From an uncultured Halobacteriovorax sp. (lineage in GTDB: Bacteria; Bdellovibrionota; Bacteriovoracia; Bacteriovoracales; Bacteriovoracaceae): a DNA stretch of 64,000 nt. The number at the start of each line of letters is the position of its first letter. Within the stretch, counting starts at the first letter, position 1. The translations under genes and the position numbers were made by a program. The notes beneath the pieces are model-generated. The model was not told where the DNA came from, searched no databases, and was given only the letters and a program-made list of their open reading frames with translations. Positions 8,692 through 16,998 of this stretch are shown here, one piece after another. The stretch lies in NCBI GenBank assembly GCA_913061265.1, contig CAJXVS010000010.1, positions 1-64,000 on the forward strand, read 5' to 3'.

Positions 8692-10923
8692 ATGAAACTT
8701 ATCAGCCTAAGTCTAATGTCATTAATCTTTTCGCTTTCTGTTTTTGCTAAAGATGGTGTTGGCGAAAGAAATTTAAAGCGCGAGCGAGTGATTGGGAAGA
8801 TTGTCAAAAATGCCCTTGAAACTTATCACTATAAAGACTTAAAAATTAATGATGAACTATCTAAGAAAGCACTTAAAGAGTTTCTTAAGAAGATGGACTA
8901 CTCTAAGCAATTCCTATTAGCAGAAGACGTTAAGGCCTTAAAGAAATATGAGCTTGAGCTCGATGATGAGATGATCTCTGGAGATCATAAACTTCTTAAC
9001 GAAGCGGTGAAAATTTCCCGTAAAAGAATCAAGATGGCAGATGCTCTAAGAATAAAGTTCTTTAAGTCTCAATTCTCTTTTGATGCTGATGAGTACTTAC
9101 AATATGACCCTGATAAAAGAGATTGGCTAAAGAATGAGAAGGCTTTTGAAGACTACTGGAGAAAGGTTTATAAGCAGCAAGTTCTCGGCCGTTATACGCA
9201 GTACTTAGAAACTAAGAAAGACTCCAAAGACCCAAAAAAGATTGCTGAGAAGGCTAAAGAAGATAAAAAAAATAAAAAGAAGAAAAAGAAAAAAGTTACT
9301 AAGTCAAAAGAGAAGGCTGTTGAAGATATGACTGATGCTGAGCTTTTAAAGAAGGCCCATGCAACAGTTGATAAGAAATACAAAAGGTACTTTAGTAGAA
9401 TTCTTAAAGAAGATAGAAATGATAACTTAGAAAAGTTTTTTAATGCTATCACAATGGTTTTTGATCCTCATACAAACTACCTTCCACCAAAAAGAAAAGA
9501 AGACTTTGATATTGATATCTCTGGGCAACTAGAGGGGATTGGAGCAGTTCTACAAGAAGATGGTCCTTATATTAAGGTTGTTAAAATTGTCCCTGGCGGA
9601 GCTGCTTGGAGACAAAAAGGTCTTGAAGTGGATGATGTTATCTTAGGTGTGGCTCAAGGAGACGGAGAAGTCGTCGATCTTGTCGATATGAGAGTAGATG
9701 ATGCTGTTAGATATATTAGAGGTAAAAAAGGAACTGAAGTTAGGTTAACAGTAAAGAAGCCTGATACTTCACAAAAAGTGATTCCTATTATTAGAGATAA
9801 AGTACAAATTGATGCTTCTTATGCAAGAGGTTCGGTTATTAAGCATAAGAACTTTGATTTTAAGGTTGGTTATATTCACCTTCCAAAATTCTATAGAGAC
9901 TTTGGATCTAGTGATAAAGATAGAAACTGTACTGAAGACGTAAGAAAAGAAATTGTTCGTTTAAAAGCAGCTGGTGTAAACGCTATGATCTTAGACCTTC
10001 GAGGTAATGGTGGTGGAGCCCTAGAAGATGCTAGAAAGATGTCAGGACTCTTTATTAAGAAAGGTCCGATTGTTCAGATTAAAAGTCATACCGGTCAAAT
10101 TGAGACTCTTAGTGATACAGACCCTGAAGTTCAATATGGCGGACCACTTATTGTCATGACTAACCGTTTTAGTGCATCAGCCTCAGAGATTCTAGCTGGA
10201 GCTCTTCAAGATTATGGAAGAGCTATTATTGTTGGAGGGGAGCATAGTCACGGTAAAGGAACTGTTCAAGCGGTTCTTGACCTAAATAGAGCACCTCTTA
10301 TTTCAATGTTTGGAAAAAGTATGGGAGCTCTAAAAGTAACGATCCAAAAGTTTTATAGAATTACGGGAGCTTCGACGCAGTTTAAAGGAGTGACTCCAGA
10401 TATTATTCTTCCGGATCCAATGGCCTATACAAAATCTAGAGAGCAAGACTTAGATAATGCTCTTCCTTGGGATCAAGTTAAACCTAAGAAATTTTCACCT
10501 TGGAAAATGGAATTCAATCTTCCTCTTTTAAAGAAAAGAAGTGCTAAAAGAGTTAAGAATGATAAGCGTTTTCAAAAGATACAAAAGAGTGTTGATTATT
10601 ATACGAAGAGAAGAGAGGACACATCATTGACTCTGAATCTTAAAAAACTTCAACAAGAAGATATTGAAAGTAAAAAGATCATTGAGAAGTTAAAGCTAGG
10701 GGATGAGAATAAAGAAATTCTTGTTTCTGACTTTGAAGCTTCAATTAAGTCTCATCAGAAGATTAGAAAAGGAGATGAGGCTCAATGGAAAAAAGACTTT
10801 GAACAAAGAAAAGAAGATTGGGTAAAAGCACTTCAATCAGATCCAACTCTAGAAGAAGGTCTCTATATCATTGATGATATGCTTCGTACTAAAGCTGGAA
10901 AAAAACTAAGCATGGTTAAATAA
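8692..10923 (+). CDS. prc: C-terminal processing protease Prc/Tsp (S41A)
   Basis: A 743-residue periplasmic protease. I place the start at ATG 8692 because GGAG lies 9 nt upstream and a signal peptide follows at once (MKLISLSLMSLIFSLSVFA); an in-frame TTG at 8677 overlaps that ribosome-binding site and is unlikely. Order: N-terminal helical domain, PDZ domain (about 260-345, GQLEGIGAVL onwards), S41 core and a helical C-terminal domain. The Ser-Lys dyad is Ser496 (RFSASASEIL) and Lys522 (SHGKGTVQ). The enzyme trims or degrades periplasmic proteins from their C-termini. Residues about 175-215 form a lysine-rich low-complexity insert (seven consecutive lysines). It heads a three-gene unit with the small protein and RDD protein that follow. 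Confidence 0.95.
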   Translation: MKLISLSLMSLIFSLSVFAKDGVGERNLKRERVIGKIVKNALETYHYKDLKINDELSKKALKEFLKKMDYSKQFLLAEDVKALKKYELELDDEMISGDHKLLNEAVKISRKRIKMADALRIKFFKSQFSFDADEYLQYDPDKRDWLKNEKAFEDYWRKVYKQQVLGRYTQYLETKKDSKDPKKIAEKAKEDKKNKKKKKKKVTKSKEKAVEDMTDAELLKKAHATVDKKYKRYFSRILKEDRNDNLEKFFNAITMVFDPHTNYLPPKRKEDFDIDISGQLEGIGAVLQEDGPYIKVVKIVPGGAAWRQKGLEVDDVILGVAQGDGEVVDLVDMRVDDAVRYIRGKKGTEVRLTVKKPDTSQKVIPIIRDKVQIDASYARGSVIKHKNFDFKVGYIHLPKFYRDFGSSDKDRNCTEDVRKEIVRLKAAGVNAMILDLRGNGGGALEDARKMSGLFIKKGPIVQIKSHTGQIETLSDTDPEVQYGGPLIVMTNRFSASASEILAGALQDYGRAIIVGGEHSHGKGTVQAVLDLNRAPLISMFGKSMGALKVTIQKFYRITGASTQFKGVTPDIILPDPMAYTKSREQDLDNALPWDQVKPKKFSPWKMEFNLPLLKKRSAKRVKNDKRFQKIQKSVDYYTKRREDTSLTLNLKKLQQEDIESKKIIEKLKLGDENKEILVSDFEASIKSHQKIRKGDEAQWKKDFEQRKEDWVKALQSDPTLEEGLYIIDDMLRTKAGKKLSMVK

Positions 10924-10924
10924 C

Positions 10925-11158
10925 ATGGAAGATTTAATTGATAATTCTCATATGCAAGAGATTCTAGATAAACTAGAAAACTTAGAAGATGAGAAATTGG
11001 CAACAGACTTGTTAAGAGAATTCAATGATAAAACAATGACTTTAGGTAAGCTTATTATGAATTTAGATAAGAACTTATCGAGTGAAGAATGGAAAGAGCA
11101 ATGCTCCAAGGCCAAAGCTGCTGTGGATGAAGTTCTTCAAAAAATAAAGGATTTGTAA
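10925..11158 (+). CDS. Small helical protein between prc and RDD genes
   Basis: A 77-residue acidic protein, predicted almost wholly helical from its Leu/Glu/Lys heptad-like pattern (MQEILDKLENLEDEKLATDL). It has no signal peptide or membrane segment. It starts 1 nt after the prc stop, and its stop overlaps the ATG of the RDD gene (TAATG), so all three genes are translationally coupled. I recognise no family. Its length and helical character are reminiscent of small accessory subunits such as exonuclease VII small subunit, but the sequence motif does not match. It may be an adaptor for a neighbour; function unknown. Confidence 0.75.
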   Translation: MEDLIDNSHMQEILDKLENLEDEKLATDLLREFNDKTMTLGKLIMNLDKNLSSEEWKEQCSKAKAAVDEVLQKIKDL

Positions 11159-11892
11159 TGTCTGAAGATAATGAAGGTGAAAACGACTGGGATTTTAAGA
11201 TAGAAGGCGTTAAAACTGAATCAGAAAACTCTGAAAGGATCGCTCGTAAAGAGAGGTTAGCGAAGAAGTTGAATCAAGAAGAAGCAAAAAGAGACGCTCA
11301 AAAAGATCTAGCAGGTACTCGTAAACCTAAAAAAATGAAACTAGGCGAGTCTTCACAAGCTTCAAAAAGGTCTCGATCTAAAGTAGCGGCAGATATGAGA
11401 AAGGCAGAAATGCTTGATTTTAGTGACTTAATAGCAAGTCCTGTAAAACGGGCCATGGCCTTCTTTATAGACGCTGCCATCTTTATGGGAATATATTTAG
11501 CTGCCAGTTCTCAGTGGGAAACTGTTGAACTTTTTTCATTAAATTTTTTAAGAGACGCTCAGGTTAATCAACCATTAGAGCCGGAGGTCTTCCGAATCGT
11601 CGTTATGTCTATTGTTGCTTTTATCGCTTACTTTGTTGTCTTGGCCTTACCAGTATTATTTAGTCATAAGAGTTGGGGAAAATCGATTATAGGTTTAAGT
11701 ATTCAGTCTTCAGACGAAGAAAAAAGCTTAGGCTTTTCTCATATAATCTTTAGAGAGTTCATCGCTAAACCCATCTCCATCGGGACGGTTATAGGACCAT
11801 TGATTCTTTTATTTAATTCAGATAAACGTTCCTTGCATGATCTTGTGGCAGGAACAGTTGTTATGGATGATAGGATCGAAAAGAGTGCTTAG
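11158..11892 (+). CDS. RDD family membrane protein
   Basis: A 244-residue inner-membrane protein. The first 90 or so residues are hydrophilic, highly charged and Lys-rich, with no signal peptide. The RDD domain begins at SPVKRAMAFFIDAAIF, carrying the family Arg and Asp residues, and holds about three transmembrane segments. Its later signatures are KSWGKSIIGLSIQ and KRSLHDLVAGTVV. RDD proteins are widespread but poorly understood; some act in Na+/H+ exchange or accompany other membrane systems. Coupling to prc suggests an envelope role here, which is inference. The last 4 nt overlap the convergent pilT stop. Confidence 0.85.
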   Translation: MSEDNEGENDWDFKIEGVKTESENSERIARKERLAKKLNQEEAKRDAQKDLAGTRKPKKMKLGESSQASKRSRSKVAADMRKAEMLDFSDLIASPVKRAMAFFIDAAIFMGIYLAASSQWETVELFSLNFLRDAQVNQPLEPEVFRIVVMSIVAFIAYFVVLALPVLFSHKSWGKSIIGLSIQSSDEEKSLGFSHIIFREFIAKPISIGTVIGPLILLFNSDKRSLHDLVAGTVVMDDRIEKSA

Positions 11893-12977
11893 TTAACAAT
11901 CAGGCTTTGCATAAAGTCTGATTGACTAGAGACCGCTGAAAGAGCTGTTTCTTTAGTGATCGATCCACTTTCGTATAACTCCATAATATTTTGATCAAAG
12001 CTTTGAGAGCCATTTCCACCTTTGCCTCGGCCTTCTCTAATAATCTGAGGAATTCGGCTAATGCTCTCTTCACCCTTAATACATTCTTTAATACCAGGAC
12101 TTGTCACCATGATCTCTTGAGCGATAACAACTCCTGTTCCATCCGCATTCTTAAGCATACGCTGACTAATAGTGGCGTAGAGGTTCTCTGCAAGTCTTTT
12201 TCTAACCTCAGTTTGCTCCTCAGGTGGAAACATTGAGATAAGCCGTCCAATACTAGTGATGGCATCAGTTGTATGAATAGTAGAGAAAACAATATGACCA
12301 GTCTCAGCTGCTTTTAGGGCAATCTGGACTGTTTCTATATCTCTCATCTCTCCAATAAGAATCACATCCGGGTCCTGTCTTAAGGCTCCTCGAAGTGCGC
12401 TAGCAAAGTCTTTTGTATCTTTTCCAATTTCTCTCTGGCTAACTCTTGCTGTTTTTTGAGGGTGTAGGTATTCCACAGGATCCTCAACGGTAATTATATG
12501 GCAGGCCCTATTAGTGTTTATATAATCAATCATGCCGGCCAAAGTCGTCGACTTACCTGAACCGGTTGCGCCAGTCACTAAGACTAAGCCCCGCTGTTGC
12601 TGAGCTATATGCATAAGAACTTTAGGAAGTCCAAGAGACTCAAGGGTAGGTATGCTTTCTTTTACAATCCTTAGGATGAGTCCTATCTTTCTATTAAACC
12701 TAAAGAAATTAAACCTGATTCGACAGAGACCAGGAATGGCAAAACCCCCGTCATATTCAGTTAATGATCCTAGGTTTTCGAGGACTTCTTTCTTATGAAG
12801 GATGATCTTAGAAACTTCTTTCATATCTTCAGCGCTAAGAGGATTAGTTTTAACAGGGACTAAATCTCCTCGAATTCTAAGACATGGAACTTCACCTGAT
12901 CTTATATGAATATCACTAGCACCATGCTGAACAGCAAGTTGAACGAGGTTAATCAAGTTGGTTTTATTAAAAGGCAT
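11889..12977 (-). CDS. pilT: Type IV pilus retraction ATPase PilT
   Basis: A 362-residue secretion ATPase of the PilT branch. Visible motifs are Walker A GATGSGKSTT, an Asp box (ITVEDPVEYLHP), Walker B DPDVILIGEMRD and a His box TGHIVFSTIHTTDA. The C-terminal segment is the usual PilT type. The enzyme is a cytoplasmic hexamer that powers pilus retraction and hence twitching motility, DNA uptake or surface attachment. Type IV pili are important for prey invasion in Bdellovibrio, so a motility or predation role is plausible. The gene stands alone, with no other pil genes nearby. Start ATG is preceded by GAGAGGATAGG. PilT and its paralogue PilU are hard to separate by eye. Confidence 0.93.
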   Translation of the reverse strand: MPFNKTNLINLVQLAVQHGASDIHIRSGEVPCLRIRGDLVPVKTNPLSAEDMKEVSKIILHKKEVLENLGSLTEYDGGFAIPGLCRIRFNFFRFNRKIGLILRIVKESIPTLESLGLPKVLMHIAQQQRGLVLVTGATGSGKSTTLAGMIDYINTNRACHIITVEDPVEYLHPQKTARVSQREIGKDTKDFASALRGALRQDPDVILIGEMRDIETVQIALKAAETGHIVFSTIHTTDAITSIGRLISMFPPEEQTEVRKRLAENLYATISQRMLKNADGTGVVIAQEIMVTSPGIKECIKGEESISRIPQIIREGRGKGGNGSQSFDQNIMELYESGSITKETALSAVSSQSDFMQSLIVN

Positions 12978-12993
12978 CCTATCCTCTCTTGAA

Positions 12994-14322
12994 TTATTTG
13001 TTTTTTAGTTTAGCACTATTTAAGGCCATAAAGGCATTCTTTATTCTATACTCGCGAACCCAAGCCTCTGTTAAGCAGGCATGGCCTCCAAGGCCCCATC
13101 CTTCTCCCCATGAGTTAGCGCTTAGGAAACAAAGTCTTCCTTCCCCGCGCTTTACAAGTTCGGGTGGCAATTTAATATAGCCTATTAAAAGGAGGGCATG
13201 GCCATTGGCATGCTCATCTAAGGCTCCTTTTGTTTTTGAATTCATTAAAGTAACAAGACCATTGTTTTGATAAAAGTTGCTTGATAATTTAAAGCCAGCG
13301 ACAACGGGTTGATTTCTTTTTAAGGCCAATAAAACTTGATCTAGGTCTTCCACTTTATCAAAGCCATTTACTTTTACGCTTCCTTGCTGGCATCCCATCT
13401 TAAGAGGAAGGTGAGTTTGGTTATTAGGCCTATCATTTTTAGAGTAGGGGCATGAACTCTCTAGAGGAATATCCTCAAAGGGAGAAGAGTTAGATTCTTT
13501 AAAAGGTTTAGAGACCCATGAGCCTCTATTGCGACAAGGACTCGATTGGCACTTTGGTTTTGCTAGCCAGTAAAGATACTGCTCTGATAGATCCCTTTTT
13601 ACTTTATGCGCCATCAATAAAGTTTCGATCGCCCTGACTCCTGCAAAAGCGGCGCAGGTAGGTCTTTTCCCTTGGTTGCGGATAGGTAAGTCTAAGGCTC
13701 CTGGAATGACGTAGAACTTATCTTTCATTGGAGCAGTAACTAGTTTCTTAAGCTTTGAAGGGGAGAGGGGAATTCCCCCCGCTTCTAAATTAAACTGAGC
13801 TTCTTTAAAGTCTTTAAGTTGAGAGAGGAATTTTTTTTGTTGATCTCTCCAGCCTGAAAGAGTCTTCTGCCTTTGAGTCTTCCAGGTTGTTAAAGTTTGT
13901 GAATTCTCTTTTTTTAACTTACTAAGTCCGGCTAGGTATTCTTCTTTTAAGCCTTTTGGTTTTGAGGAATCTTTCTCAACCTTCTTAAGCTGCTTTTTAG
14001 AATTTAATCTTTCTCTATTTTTTCGAAGCATTTCTTGAACCGCTAAATGTCCTTTAGAGAGTTCAGGCTTCTTAACAACTTTCTTACTTGGAAGGGGCAG
14101 CGGTGTAGGGGCTGGCTCTGGTCTTGGTGTTGGGCGAAGGGTAAGCTTCTCTTTAGGCTGAAAACTTGGAGTTTTTTCAATGGGCCAGCCTAGGTTCTCC
14201 CAGATACTACCGATCACAATATTACCGTGAATCGAGAGCTCTCGCGGCGTAACAGAATGGGAATCATAAGGTGAGCCAAGGGCTAACTGAGAGAATGCTA
14301 ATAAAAAGAGGGACAATTTCAT
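12994..14322 (-). CDS. Secreted papain-like (C1) cysteine protease
   Basis: A 442-residue protein. ATG at 14322 is chosen because a signal peptide follows directly (MKLSLFLLAFSQLALGS); a TTG six codons upstream is possible. After the signal comes a Pro-rich linker (PTPRPEPAPTPLPLPS) and a long Lys-rich helical propeptide-like region. The papain fold begins around residue 205. Catalytic residues by motif: the oxyanion Gln in RNQGKRPTC, Cys223, His375 (NGHALLLIGY) and Asn403 (SANSWGEGW). Several extra cysteines (CQSSPCRNRG) may form disulfides. The arrangement suggests a secreted zymogen, plausibly for prey protein digestion, though that role is inferred. It is divergent from the GT9 gene with a 55-nt gap. 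Confidence 0.88.
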   Translation of the reverse strand: MKLSLFLLAFSQLALGSPYDSHSVTPRELSIHGNIVIGSIWENLGWPIEKTPSFQPKEKLTLRPTPRPEPAPTPLPLPSKKVVKKPELSKGHLAVQEMLRKNRERLNSKKQLKKVEKDSSKPKGLKEEYLAGLSKLKKENSQTLTTWKTQRQKTLSGWRDQQKKFLSQLKDFKEAQFNLEAGGIPLSPSKLKKLVTAPMKDKFYVIPGALDLPIRNQGKRPTCAAFAGVRAIETLLMAHKVKRDLSEQYLYWLAKPKCQSSPCRNRGSWVSKPFKESNSSPFEDIPLESSCPYSKNDRPNNQTHLPLKMGCQQGSVKVNGFDKVEDLDQVLLALKRNQPVVAGFKLSSNFYQNNGLVTLMNSKTKGALDEHANGHALLLIGYIKLPPELVKRGEGRLCFLSANSWGEGWGLGGHACLTEAWVREYRIKNAFMALNSAKLKNK

Positions 14323-14377
14323 AGTTAGTATTCTATCCAATTGCCACCCAATTTGAGAACTTGTACTCTAATAATAG

Positions 14378-15346
14378 ATGAAAAATAAAGTTCTCATAAT
14401 AAGACTTTCTAGCTTTGGTGATATTGTTCAGTGCATGGCTGTTCTTGACTCACTTACTCAAGAACCTCTTAACGCGGAAGTTGACTGGCTCGCAAGACAA
14501 GACCTTGCAGAGGTACCAGCGCTTTCTTCTAGAGTAAATAGGGTTTGGTCCTTTAACCGCAAGGAAGGACTCTTGGGTTGGATTAGGCTTGCTCTCAAGC
14601 TGCGTAGTGAATCTTATACCCATGTTTATGATGCGCATAGTTCACTTAGGTCGAGGATCCTCTGTTTTATCCTTAGGCCCTTTGGCATAGGTCCTAAGTT
14701 CACAAGAAGAAGCAAAGAGAGGATCAAGAGGATACTTCTTTTTAAGTTCCGCGTTAATAAATTCCCGAAGCCTTTTAAAGGGATGATCTCTTATCACGAG
14801 CCACTAGAAGCTTTTGGAATTAAGCCTAAGAAAAGTTTTAGAGATAGCTTTTCCATTGATGAGCCTATTCCTTATGAAGGAATTCTCTTGGCCCCTTCAG
14901 CTGCTTGGGAGATGAAGCGCTGGCCTATGGAGCACTTTAAGAAACTCATCGAAATAATGGATGATAAGAAGTTTCTTATTCTTGGAGGCCCTGGAGATGA
15001 TTTTTGCCAGGAGCTTGAAGACCTAGATCCCGAAAGAGTGATTAACTTAGCGGGGAAGTTAACTTACAAAGAATCATGTCAACTAGTGGCCCAGTCTACA
15101 CTTCTTATTTCTGGTGATACGGGAATGATTCACGTGGCTGATCTATTGGGAGTTAATGGAATCTCCCTAGTAGGGCCAACAGCTTTTGGTTTTGCCACGA
15201 ACAACAATATTAAGACTCTAGAGATAGATCTAGAATGCAGGCCTTGCACAAAAGATGGGCGCGGTGATTGTAGCCAATCTGTTTATAAAAAATGCTTAGT
15301 CGACATCACTCCTGAGTTAGTGGCAAAGACAGCTAACTCTTTTTAG
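14378..15346 (+). CDS. Heptosyltransferase-like glycosyltransferase (GT9)
   Basis: A 322-residue GT-B enzyme of family GT9. The N-terminus NKVLIIRLSSFGDIVQ is the family start, APSAAWEMKRWPMEHF is the nucleotide-sugar region, and SGDTGMIHVADLLG is the hallmark of ADP-heptose:LPS heptosyltransferases. It should act at the cytoplasmic face of the inner membrane, adding heptose to the lipopolysaccharide core. A Cys-rich C-terminal stretch (ECRPCTKDGRGDCS) is typical of these enzymes. No Shine-Dalgarno is visible before the ATG, so the start is slightly uncertain. Which heptosyltransferase (WaaC, WaaF or WaaQ) cannot be told. The 3' end overlaps the convergent deaminase-like gene by 14 nt. Confidence 0.88.
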   Translation: MKNKVLIIRLSSFGDIVQCMAVLDSLTQEPLNAEVDWLARQDLAEVPALSSRVNRVWSFNRKEGLLGWIRLALKLRSESYTHVYDAHSSLRSRILCFILRPFGIGPKFTRRSKERIKRILLFKFRVNKFPKPFKGMISYHEPLEAFGIKPKKSFRDSFSIDEPIPYEGILLAPSAAWEMKRWPMEHFKKLIEIMDDKKFLILGGPGDDFCQELEDLDPERVINLAGKLTYKESCQLVAQSTLLISGDTGMIHVADLLGVNGISLVGPTAFGFATNNNIKTLEIDLECRPCTKDGRGDCSQSVYKKCLVDITPELVAKTANSF

Positions 15347-16988
15347 GTTTAGACTTAACAATATCCTTTCTCATTTTCCAAAGAAGATGACTTATAAAAG
15401 GTCGGCGCTTCTCTTTCGTCGCTACCATGAGAAGTTTTGTGATCTTTAGGTTCTCTGGGTCAGAGAAGAGAAGGATCAAAAGCTCCTTAATATAATCGGT
15501 GCTAAGAGTAATATAATTATCAGTTCCGATTCCTAAGTTAACCCCTTTTTTCTCCCACCAAGAAAAGGGATGATCTTTGTAATCAGGAAACATTCCTGTG
15601 AGTTTTAAATTTGAAGAAGGAAGGGCGACTAAGGATACTTTCTTGTGGATCATCCTATTGAGTACATCGTGTTGGTAATGCTCGATCTCTCTTGCTGTAT
15701 GAAACTTCGTTTTAATAAAGCTAGTCTCTTCATCTTCGTTAATGGCCTCACCATTTAAGATCTTTTCTTTCACTCGAGGGTCATGCCATTCCATATCATC
15801 AAGCTCATCATAAAGTTGGCTTTGAGTATCTGGCCCCTTGCCCATCCTATTAAGCTCCATGGCCTTTTGATAGATACGGTGAAAATAATAATTAGGGTTA
15901 ACACCAAGGCTAAGCCCATGTTCAAGAGTGTCTATATGCCAAATGTTCATAGCATTATCGACTGATTGAACTCCTTTTCTAAGCACTTTCCAGGTTTCAC
16001 CGTGGTGAGAGCGGATCCTAAAACCGCCATATTGGAGGCGGCGAAGTCCTGTTCTCATTTCTTCAAAGTGAGCTTTTCTATAAAGTTCTTTCTCATCCCC
16101 AACAGTATCTACTTCTTTTAAATGTGCTTCTAGGTAAGGATATTTTTCTAAAAGGCCTATAATAGAATTAACCTGTTGGTTAAAATGCTCTTTCTTAGAT
16201 TTATGTTTTCCTGAATCATAGAAGTCTGCTTCTTTTCTAAAGCTGGGACTTAAAACAAAGTCAAAAGTTGGAACTTCTTTTTGATACTTTGAAAAACCTT
16301 CATAAAGCCCTAAGACGACATCTTCTTCACTTACTTCAGTTGTACCAGGGATCTGTTCTGAGCTGATGCCTGAACTTCTAGAAAGGGTGAACTTTAAGCG
16401 TATCTTACCGATATTATATTTTTGATTAAGCTCCGAAGCCATATGATAGGCTGCATCTACATGGGCCTGTTTATCTATTAAGATTAGTTTTGGTAGGAAA
16501 AGGATCTTTAAGTAAGTCTTAAACTGCTCACCTTCTTTGAGGCGAATAAGATAATCGACATCTTGAACACTTGTAATAGGCCAAGCATCATTTCCATAAA
16601 CTTCAACGATCTTTTTCTTATAGATCTCTTTTTGAGGACCTTCTATAAGCTTCTTAAGTTTGGGGTAGATGAACTCAGCACTTAGAGAACCTGTTAGGTG
16701 AATATGCTCTTCATGATAAGAGATAGGAAAGAGTTTAAAGAACTCTCTAAAAGCTTGTGAGACCGGATGATCTAGGAGCTTCTCAATAGGTACTTCATTA
16801 ATATGAAACATGGCCAAGAGCTGGATGAACTCATCAACATTCTTTAAGACCAGAGGGTTTTTTCGAGAGATAGGGCTATAGGAGAGTAGCTCGAGAGTAT
16901 TACTTAGACTAATTCCATTTGTTTCAGAAATTATATGAATAAGCTCGCGCTCCATATCTTCCACTAGTTGTTCTTCAGACTTTGGCAT
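15333..16988 (-). CDS. Adenosine-deaminase-like metal-dependent hydrolase
   Basis: A 551-residue protein, longer than the roughly 340 residues of typical adenosine deaminase. Amidohydrolase motifs in order: HIHLTGSL (metal-binding HxH), RSHHGETW (His and Glu), DTLEHGLSLG (in place of the usual RIGHG), LPSSNLKL and GIGTDNY (metal Asp). These match the adenosine/AMP deaminase superfamily, but the insertions between motifs are large and the substrate is unclear. There is no signal peptide, so it is presumably a cytoplasmic purine or related deaminase. It lies 10 nt behind the J-domain gene on the same strand and has AAGGAAG before the ATG, so the two are probably cotranscribed. Confidence 0.75.
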   Translation of the reverse strand: MPKSEEQLVEDMERELIHIISETNGISLSNTLELLSYSPISRKNPLVLKNVDEFIQLLAMFHINEVPIEKLLDHPVSQAFREFFKLFPISYHEEHIHLTGSLSAEFIYPKLKKLIEGPQKEIYKKKIVEVYGNDAWPITSVQDVDYLIRLKEGEQFKTYLKILFLPKLILIDKQAHVDAAYHMASELNQKYNIGKIRLKFTLSRSSGISSEQIPGTTEVSEEDVVLGLYEGFSKYQKEVPTFDFVLSPSFRKEADFYDSGKHKSKKEHFNQQVNSIIGLLEKYPYLEAHLKEVDTVGDEKELYRKAHFEEMRTGLRRLQYGGFRIRSHHGETWKVLRKGVQSVDNAMNIWHIDTLEHGLSLGVNPNYYFHRIYQKAMELNRMGKGPDTQSQLYDELDDMEWHDPRVKEKILNGEAINEDEETSFIKTKFHTAREIEHYQHDVLNRMIHKKVSLVALPSSNLKLTGMFPDYKDHPFSWWEKKGVNLGIGTDNYITLSTDYIKELLILLFSDPENLKITKLLMVATKEKRRPFISHLLWKMRKDIVKSKPKKS

Positions 16989-16998
16989 TTAAGCTTCC

